Positions 20,374-25,808 of a stretch of DNA of 25,808 nucleotides are shown here, one piece after another (positions within the stretch are counted from its first letter, which is position 1; every line of letters starts with the position of its first letter). Under the pieces are notes generated by a model. The model ran no database searches. It was not told the DNA's origin and worked only from the letters and a program-made list of their open reading frames with translations. Source of the DNA: Folioceros fuciformis (taxonomy: Eukaryota; Anthocerotophyta; Anthocerotopsida; Anthocerotales); the NCBI GenBank assembly GCA_049999805.1, contig JBNGIO010005730.1, forward strand, positions 21,594-47,401. The letters are read 5' to 3'. Both the position numbers and the translations under genes were made by a program.

Positions 20374-20793
20374 ATGGCTATGAATATCGCGACAGCTTAC
20401 GCTGCCTTCATCACAGTCGTGTACACTTGCGTGCATATTCTCAGTCTGCTGATCACCATGGCTCCCGGGCATGAAGCGGGAAGGAAAGAGGCCGCAAGCC
20501 CCGTGCATGAGCAGAGCAAGAAAGAGGGAGGGAGGCAGAAGAAACAGCCGCCGCGCCCTATGCCTCCGAAGGCTGACGAGTGGGATGAACGCCATGTCCT
20601 GGGCTCGAGTGTGACACTTGGTGGTTGGAGGATTGCACTTGATGTGAAGCTGTGCTGGAGCAGGCCAGTGAAAATGGAAGGGGAAGGCGGTTTGCCAGCA
20701 GATGTAGGAGAGAACTCCAGCTTGCTCAAGCCACTTCACGAAGCAGAGAAGCTGCTTCAGCTGCTCAAAGAAAGGCGGGAGAGAGAGCGGTGA
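20374..20793 (+). CDS. unrecognised 139-aa ORF antisense to the - Copia element
   Basis: The ATG follows an in-frame TGA by three codons, so the start is bounded. The first 29 residues are hydrophobic (AYAAFITVVYTCVHILSLLI) and could be a signal anchor. Next is a basic, Lys/Arg/Gln/Pro-rich stretch, then a Trp-containing segment (TLGGWRIALDVKLCW). A charged, Leu-rich helical end follows (LHEAEKLLQLLKERRERER). No family is recognised. The opposite strand is also open across this region, so coding is uncertain. A candidate intron follows at 20809-20891, but the frame of this ORF meets TGA before it, so ORF and intron do not join simply. Confidence 0.25.
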   Translation: MAMNIATAYAAFITVVYTCVHILSLLITMAPGHEAGRKEAASPVHEQSKKEGGRQKKQPPRPMPPKADEWDERHVLGSSVTLGGWRIALDVKLCWSRPVKMEGEGGLPADVGENSSLLKPLHEAEKLLQLLKERRERER

Positions 20794-20808
20794 TATTCCA
20801 ACATCCAG

Positions 20809-20891
20809 GTCAGTTAGAAAACGTGGAGCTTCATCCACCTGCTGCCGGAATTTGGTGTTACTGTCTAACCCTCCCTGTCCCCTGACTCCAG
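20809..20891 (+). other. candidate intron in the antisense cargo
   Basis: On + a donor ATCCAG|GTCAGT at 20809 is followed by a CTAAC branch-point-like motif, a long pyrimidine tract (CCCTCCCTGTCCCCTGACTC) and CAG ending at 20891. A 64-nt candidate exon (20892-20955) is followed by another strong donor, GTAAGT at 20956. The signals lie on the strand opposite to the retrotransposon, so they do not serve its own mRNA. Confidence 0.4.
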
Positions 20892-20966
20892 GTGTCGGTA
20901 GAGACTGGAGAACAAACAGGATTAACAACAACATCCGAGGACGTGGTCCTCACCCGTAAGTCTCTC

Positions 20967-23900
20967 TCACTTTGCTTTGAAGTACTGGCTGTAGTTAAAC
21001 AGACCAAGGCCTTCCATATGTTTCCGATGCTTGTCTTTGGGCAGGGCCTTTGTTAGGATGTCGGCTGTATTAGCATCTGTTGGCACATAGAGGATCTTGA
21101 CAATTCCCCTCTCTACAGCATCCCTAACATAGTGATGATGGATCTCAATATGTTTTGTACGGGCATGGAAGCGGGGGTTAGCTACCAAAGCGATCGCGGA
21201 CTGGTTGTCACAAAAGACGTTAGTGGGACCATCCTGTGTCTCTCCGATATCCTTTAAAAACGTACGCTCCCATTCCACTTCTTTCGTAGCATCCGTAAGA
21301 GACTTATACTCGGCCTCAGTGCTGGAGAGGGCTATACTGGTCTGCTTCTTGCAGCTCCAGTTGACAGCTGCTTGGGACAGGAGGAAAGCGTATGTAGAGA
21401 GGCTTTTTCGGGAGTCGCTGTCTGAAGCCCAGTCTGCGTCGGTGAATCCTTGAAGAGATAAGTGTCTAGTACCACTGCTCCTATAGCAAAGGCCTATATG
21501 ATGAGTCCCTTTCAAGTATCGAAATATTCTTTTCACTGCCGTCCAGTGGGCACGGCCTGGGTGTTCTAAGAATTGTGAAACAGTGCTTACGGAGTGCTGG
21601 ATATCAAGTCTTGTCCAGTTACTAACAAAGATTAAGCTTCCAACAGCATGACGATATGGAATATCACGCATGTCCTGTTGATCAGCTTCAGTCGTAGCAC
21701 ATTCATACCTTGTTAGCTTAGCACCCACAGCACCTGGTGTGGTAGCTGAATGTGCTTGGCCCATGTTAAACTTGTGTAGAATTTCTGCTATATACTTGTG
21801 TTGATGGATTATCAATAGTCCCTCTGAACGGACCCTCAACACTTGTATGCCAAGGCAGAATAGAAGATCCCCACTGTCGGTCATTTCAAAAGTTTGTTGT
21901 AACATGCCTTTCACTTGTGCCAGCAGGACAGTATCATTTGCAGCGAGAATGACGTCGTCTACGTAGAGAGCAAGAATCACGTAAGTTGCCCCTCTTTGTA
22001 ACACATAAACATTTGAGTCTGCTGCACACTGACGAAAGCCAAGTCCTTTTAGTGCCTTGTCACAGCGCTTGTACCAGCGCTCTGCACTTTGCTTCAAGCC
22101 ATAAAGGCATTTTATTAACAGGCACACATGCTCCGGATGTGCAGGATCAACATAGCCTTCGGGCTGCTCCATATACAGTTCTTCTTCCAGAATGCCATGG
22201 AGAAAAGCAGTGCATACATCCATCTGCTGCAGTTCAAGGTCGTATTCAGCTGCTAAGGCAAAGAGTAACCGAAGAGATTGGGCACGAACAACAGGAGAGA
22301 ATGTCTCCTGATAGTCGAGACCTGCAACTTGCGTGAATCCTCGAGCACAAAGTGGTGCTTTATATCTGGCTATCTTCCCATCTGCATTTAATTTATGCTT
22401 GAAGACCCATTTACACATAATGGCCTTCCTGTTAGCTGGTCTGGGGACTAACTTCCATGTCCCATTTTTCATTAGGCTGTTGTACTCATCATCCACGGCG
22501 AATTTCCATTTGTCCTTGTCAGGACCTGTGAAAGCTTCAGTGAGGTTAGCAGGTTCTGGTGGGACAGGTGGAGGAGAAGTTACAGCTCCTACAGAGTGGC
22601 GAAAGTCAACAGACTGATAACGTGGTTCATTCCATTCCAAAGGTGGAGGCCTGTAGCGGGTTGACCTACGTGGTCCATCATCTTCTGGAGGTGCCAAAGC
22701 TACAGGTGAAGTTGGTTCAACAGCGGCAGGCATAAGATAGTCATCATCTGCAAGTAAGTCATCTTCCGGGATAAAAGGATATTCATCTTCCTCTAAATTA
22801 CCTTGATCCATGCCTGCAGCATGATAACCCATTGGATCTGGGTCTAGGACTAACTCATCGTCTGCTGTAAGTGCTGGACGCTCTTCTAAGTGATCACTAG
22901 CAGCATCATCAGCAACTGCTGGAGTTCCATTTGGATTGACATCCAGATCGGCAATGGGAGGAACAGCATCTGCCTGTGCATCACCAAGTGTCACAACAGG
23001 GACTGTGCCATCCACATCCATGGGATACAAGGAATGTAAGCCTGTGGGTGTCTCATTGCTGGTCACGTCCTCTGGAACTACATGTTGCTCAACAGACTCT
23101 GTAGTAAGTGAGGCAGACTGTAAGGATTCCATAAAAGTGACGCTTCTCGCAAGAGTAGGTTGCAGAGTTGTGGGGTCTATCAACTTGTAAGCCTTCACAG
23201 TTTCGCTGTAACCCACAAAGGTGAGCCTTCTTGACCTGTCATCTAACTTGCGTCTCTTCTCTGCAGGGATATATGCGTAGGCCTTAGAGCCAAAAACCCT
23301 GAGATGGAGAAGACTTGGTTTCCTCTTCCAGAAGAGTTCATATGGTGTCTTGGCAGCAAGAGAACTTGTGGGCAGTCTGTTCAGAATGTAAGTAGCTGTC
23401 ACGACAACTTCTGCCCAATAAGGTGATGGTAAACCTGACCACAGTAACATTGCTCTTGTCATTCCCATTAAAGTCTGGTTTTTACGTTCTGCAACGCCAT
23501 TCTGTTGCTGGGTATACGGCACTATTAATTGATGAATGATGCCGTGTTCTGAAAATAGGTTTGTGAACGACTGATTCACGAACTCGGTGCCATTGTCAAA
23601 TCGAAAGATTTTTAACAAGCACCCGGTCTGGCGCTGAACTGTAAACAACCAGTCTTGGAAGATGGGGAAGGTCTCATTTTTCCTTTTCATGGGGAATGTC
23701 CATGTGAGTCTGGTATAGTCATTAGTGATGGTGAAATAATAGTCTGCCCCCCCAAGTGAAGAAACCTGAAGGCGGCCAGAAATATCACCATGGACAAGTT
23801 CAAGGGATTGCGTGGACCTATGTGCGGGGCCAGCAGGGAACGGCAACTCCTTCTGCTTTGCGAGAGCACATGTCTCACATAATGGAAGCTCCTTGAGGCA

Positions 23901-23993
23901 GGTAGGCAACGGCTCTCTGTAACAGTCGTTTTTATGTATGGATGCCAGGGTCTTGCGATTAAGATGGCCAAGCCGGGCATGCCATAAAATAGA
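20967..23993 (-). CDS. Copia pol: integrase, reverse transcriptase, RNase H
   Basis: These enzymes copy the element's RNA into DNA and insert it. The frame begins after a TAG at 23996-23994 with the pre-integrase zinc region (WHARLGHLNRKTL, LPLCETCALAKQ). Numbering the residues from MPTCLKEL (23909), integrase acids are D42 (VHGDISG), D105 (FRFDNGTEF) and E141 (NGVAERKNQ), with 35 residues between the last two. Reverse transcriptase has KWVFKHKLNADG, QQMDVCTAFLHG, CLYGLKQS and the catalytic LYVDDVILA (YVDD at 21966-21955). RNase H has GFTDADWA, LSSTEAEY and FCDNQSAI, and the frame ends normally at 20967. All catalytic residues I can check are present, so this part looks functional. Because it starts after a stop, it would need readthrough or would be untranslated. 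Confidence 0.93.
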   Translation of the reverse strand, partial: SILWHARLGHLNRKTLASIHKNDCYREPLPTCLKELPLCETCALAKQKELPFPAGPAHRSTQSLELVHGDISGRLQVSSLGGADYYFTITNDYTRLTWTFPMKRKNETFPIFQDWLFTVQRQTGCLLKIFRFDNGTEFVNQSFTNLFSEHGIIHQLIVPYTQQQNGVAERKNQTLMGMTRAMLLWSGLPSPYWAEVVVTATYILNRLPTSSLAAKTPYELFWKRKPSLLHLRVFGSKAYAYIPAEKRRKLDDRSRRLTFVGYSETVKAYKLIDPTTLQPTLARSVTFMESLQSASLTTESVEQHVVPEDVTSNETPTGLHSLYPMDVDGTVPVVTLGDAQADAVPPIADLDVNPNGTPAVADDAASDHLEERPALTADDELVLDPDPMGYHAAGMDQGNLEEDEYPFIPEDDLLADDDYLMPAAVEPTSPVALAPPEDDGPRRSTRYRPPPLEWNEPRYQSVDFRHSVGAVTSPPPVPPEPANLTEAFTGPDKDKWKFAVDDEYNSLMKNGTWKLVPRPANRKAIMCKWVFKHKLNADGKIARYKAPLCARGFTQVAGLDYQETFSPVVRAQSLRLLFALAAEYDLELQQMDVCTAFLHGILEEELYMEQPEGYVDPAHPEHVCLLIKCLYGLKQSAERWYKRCDKALKGLGFRQCAADSNVYVLQRGATYVILALYVDDVILAANDTVLLAQVKGMLQQTFEMTDSGDLLFCLGIQVLRVRSEGLLIIHQHKYIAEILHKFNMGQAHSATTPGAVGAKLTRYECATTEADQQDMRDIPYRHAVGSLIFVSNWTRLDIQHSVSTVSQFLEHPGRAHWTAVKRIFRYLKGTHHIGLCYRSSGTRHLSLQGFTDADWASDSDSRKSLSTYAFLLSQAAVNWSCKKQTSIALSSTEAEYKSLTDATKEVEWERTFLKDIGETQDGPTNVFCDNQSAIALVANPRFHARTKHIEIHHHYVRDAVERGIVKILYVPTDANTADILTKALPKDKHRKHMEGLGLFNYSQYFKAK

Positions 23994-24686
23994 CTACTGT
24001 TGTGCCGTAAGGTTTCCGACACTTGTTGCATAAGCCGTGTTTCTGCTGTATGGCAAGCAGGTGAAATCCAGACGATACAAATCATGTTCTGGTAAGGCCT
24101 TGAAAACACATACCGAAGGTGAGGTCACTCTGGAGAAACAGCAAAAGTCGTCATGAGCAGTAAGCTTGAAACGTCTGAGTTGTAGGAGTTTGCTTAAGGA
24201 CAAGAGGTTCTTTGCCATTTTAGGGACATAGAGAACATCTGTCAAGGTGAGCAGGGAACCATCATGTAGCCTGAATGTGCAGGACCCCTGTCCTTGTATC
24301 TGCAGGCTAGTGGTATTCTGCTCATCACCCAAATAAACTCTATCTATATTAGAAGAGTGGGTGAGAGACTCAAAGAGAGACTCATCTCTACATATATGTG
24401 CTATGGCCCCAGAATCCAAGTACCATGCTGCCTTATCACCTGTAAGGGAAGAAAGGCAAACTGTTAGGATTTTAACCACTGGCTTTGTGGTGTCACCAGG
24501 TTTTTCTTTCATGGTGGCACTTGCAGCAGAACGGGAGGCCTTCTGTGGCTCGCCGGCTTTCTTCTTTCTACAGTCCCGTGCCCAGTGACCAGGGTGACCA
24601 CACCAATTACAGTTTCCTGTTTTCTTGGCTGTGGAGGTTGAACCTGCATCATGTCGGGGACCGTCAAATCGACTGCCTTGAAAAGG
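23994..24686 (-). CDS. Copia zinc knuckle and protease segment of gag-pol
   Basis: This segment lies between two in-frame TAG codons (24689-24687 and 23996-23994) and is in the same frame as both gag and pol. It contains the CCHC zinc knuckle CNWCGHPGHWARDC and the aspartic protease WYLDSGAIAH, followed by LTLTDVLYVPKMAKNLLSLS. The residue after DSGA is Ile where most relatives have Ser or Thr, a mild departure. Its first ATG is at 24512, after the knuckle. Without the stops it would be the centre of a single gag-pol polyprotein. Confidence 0.85.
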   Translation of the reverse strand, partial: PFQGSRFDGPRHDAGSTSTAKKTGNCNWCGHPGHWARDCRKKKAGEPQKASRSAASATMKEKPGDTTKPVVKILTVCLSSLTGDKAAWYLDSGAIAHICRDESLFESLTHSSNIDRVYLGDEQNTTSLQIQGQGSCTFRLHDGSLLTLTDVLYVPKMAKNLLSLSKLLQLRRFKLTAHDDFCCFSRVTSPSVCVFKALPEHDLYRLDFTCLPYSRNTAYATSVGNLTAQQ

Positions 24687-25436
24687 CTATTGCATCCGCT
24701 GTTTTCCTCTTTGACCACCTCGACCACGGAAAGCAGTGAGCACCCTGTCAGCTTTGGAACGTCCAGACCCTGACAGGTGTCTACTCTGCTCTTCCTGGAA
24801 GAGTGCACCAATGACCTCATCTAAGGTGAGTGAGGAGGATTTCCCAGCAGCACCAGCAGCCTTTGCTTGTCTGATGGGAACATTGTTGGCGGATACAAAA
24901 GATTGATAGCTAGGTGGGAGACTGGCTAATAATTGGGCTACAGCATCAACTTCGTCCATTGCAGTACCCATGGAGGTAAGTTGTGCTCGGAGATGTCTGA
25001 ACTTGCTGGTGTGAGCAAGCACCTTGTCTCCTTCCCGCATTCTTAGTCCATAGAATTCCATTCTGAGGGTACAGAGTGTAAGGACATTGTTGACCTGGTA
25101 TTGGTTCTCCAACTGCTTCCAGATCTCACTGGCTTTTGTCAGGAACTCAATTTGAGGGATGAGATCCTCAGACAGACCACCAACAAGGAGGGCAATGGAA
25201 ATGCTGTTTGCATGTGCCCATTTGTCTTGTTCTCCTTTTGTTTTGTTTGGGTCAGGCTCAGGTATTGAGCCATCTACAATGCCCCAAACTCCTCTAGCTA
25301 GCAATGTCGATTTCATGCGTACTTTCCACACTTCATACCTCTGACCTGTGAATCTATCTTTCTCTTTCAGATCAGACGTAAAGATAGGATTGTATGAGCC
25401 AGGAGGAAGTGGTGGAGGAGGTGGACTAGTATCCAT
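24687..25436 (-). CDS. Copia gag (UBN2-like) up to an in-frame TAG
   Basis: Particle-forming protein of the - element. ATG 25436 begins MDTSPPPPPLPPGSYNPIFT, then the canonical start FTGQRYEVWKVRMKSTL and a gag core with LRMREGDKVLAHTSKF and LASLPPSYQSFVS. The frame ends after a basic RGRGGQRGK stretch at CAA TAG, just before the zinc knuckle. In relatives the knuckle is fused to gag, so the 249-aa product would lack its RNA-binding tail. It shares motif order with the broken + gag but the two are clearly different families. Confidence 0.9.
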   Translation of the reverse strand: MDTSPPPPPLPPGSYNPIFTSDLKEKDRFTGQRYEVWKVRMKSTLLARGVWGIVDGSIPEPDPNKTKGEQDKWAHANSISIALLVGGLSEDLIPQIEFLTKASEIWKQLENQYQVNNVLTLCTLRMEFYGLRMREGDKVLAHTSKFRHLRAQLTSMGTAMDEVDAVAQLLASLPPSYQSFVSANNVPIRQAKAAGAAGKSSSLTLDEVIGALFQEEQSRHLSGSGRSKADRVLTAFRGRGGQRGKQRMQ

Positions 25437-25808
25437 TTATGTCTAGCCTGCAGGATTCTGAGACTGAGGCTACAACAATCTGAAACGAGCATGCGGAAAA
25501 AGGACTACTTGAGGGGTGCACGAAACGTCATGCCGAAACGTTATACGGCAAACTAAAAAAACAGGTAAGTAGCCCATTAAAAAAAACTTGTAAGTATGAA
25601 ACGATGTACCCTAACCGTAAGGGTGCATGACCGTTGGTGCAGGTGTCACGGGACAGGCTTCCCTTTCCTGCTGAAACGTCGCAAGTCACGGCGATTCAGA
25701 TCTGAGCTTGCTGTTGACCTCTGTTGCTGCGAAGTTGGTCACTTTTTCAGCATCTAATCTGTCTCGAGCGGGAACCAAAGTCGGAAGATACAATGCTACG
25801 TGAGGTTG
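25437..25808 (-). other. 5' leader of the - Copia element, cut by the window edge
   Basis: These 372 bases lie upstream of gag. No tRNA-Met primer site and no copy of the 204-bp LTR are visible, so the leader continues past the edge. Five copies of GAAACG (CGTTTC on the sense strand) occur at 25482, 25522, 25535, 25598 and 25673. No gene is seen. Confidence 0.6.

Larger units (their letters stand above)
20246..20966. other. extra DNA between pol and the 3' LTR of the - Copia element
   Basis: Copia elements usually have little sequence between the RNase H stop and the polypurine tract; here there are about 720 bases. Both strands carry long open frames (+ 20374-20793 and - 20934-20341), and intron-like signals point to the + strand. 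Composition is more GC-rich than the flanking pol. I do not recognise any domain. Candidate explanations are a captured host gene fragment, an antisense extra ORF as known in some plant LTR elements, or chance. Confidence 0.6.
20033..25808 (-). mobile_element. younger Copia retrotransposon nested in the + element, 5' end outside the window
   Basis: Read on -, the order is leader (from the right edge), gag, zinc knuckle, protease, integrase, reverse transcriptase, RNase H, an unusual 720-bp non-pol stretch, polypurine tract and 3' LTR. Integrase before reverse transcriptase is the Copia order. The 5' LTR and primer site are not seen and should lie right of 25808. The five bases left of the LTR, CGAGA at 20028-20032, are the predicted target duplication. 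Gag-pol is one 4,470-nt frame with only two TAG codons, so this copy is much less decayed than its host element. Confidence 0.9.

Noticed and set aside
20341-20934. 197-codon open frame on - between Copia pol and the LTR
   Set aside because: It is in retrotransposon sense and begins with a hydrophobic stretch, but has no recognisable domain. The better splice signals are on the other strand, so it is kept only as part of the cargo finding.
23994-23996. TAG as a tobamovirus-type readthrough stop
   Set aside because: The bases after TAG (TCTATT) do not fit the CARYYA context, nor do those after the other TAG (CCTTTT). Two point mutations are the simpler account.

Overview
The window reads as nuclear DNA of a land plant, most likely a seedless one such as a lycophyte or bryophyte. 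The evidence is spliceosomal genes with short introns (about 50-140 nt where coding), an RSL-type bHLH transcription factor, a plant purple acid phosphatase, a plant RNA-dependent RNA polymerase, and Copia retrotransposons of which one uses the plant initiator-tRNA-Met primer site. The species cannot be fixed from the sequence. Two 10-N gaps show this is a draft assembly.

Region by region: 1-3125 is a CT-rich upstream region, probably promoter and a long leader. It feeds a five-exon bHLH gene on + (3126-6465), whose protein would be about 970 aa with the bHLH at the far C-terminus. An intact 11-exon purple acid phosphatase lies convergently on - (9967-7069). Then comes a 2.6-kb pogo/Tigger-type DNA transposon (10583-13166) with 23-bp terminal inverted repeats, a broken transposase and two tandem arrays at its right end. 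A spacer with degenerate repeats follows (13167-14030). Next is a broken RDR1/2/6-clade RNA-dependent RNA polymerase on - (16836-14031), with the catalytic DLDGD intact but several stops and indels, and the N-terminal third missing.

From about 16842 to the right edge the window is nested retrotransposons. An old, heavily frameshifted Copia element on + (about 16842-20032) lies exactly where RDR homology stops. It is itself cut inside its integrase by a younger Copia element on - (20033 to beyond the right edge). The younger element has a clean 204-bp 3' LTR, a polypurine tract, and one 1,490-codon gag-pol frame broken only by two TAG codons. It also carries about 720 bp of extra DNA between pol and the 3' LTR. 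On the opposite strand this extra DNA has a 139-aa ORF and intron-like splice signals, and may be a captured host gene fragment.

The two apparently working genes are the bHLH factor and the phosphatase. In land plants these families act in rhizoid/root-hair growth and in phosphate scavenging. The rest of the window is mobile DNA and a decaying silencing gene. Exon joins below were made by eye from GT/AG sites and reading frame; no alignment or search was run.
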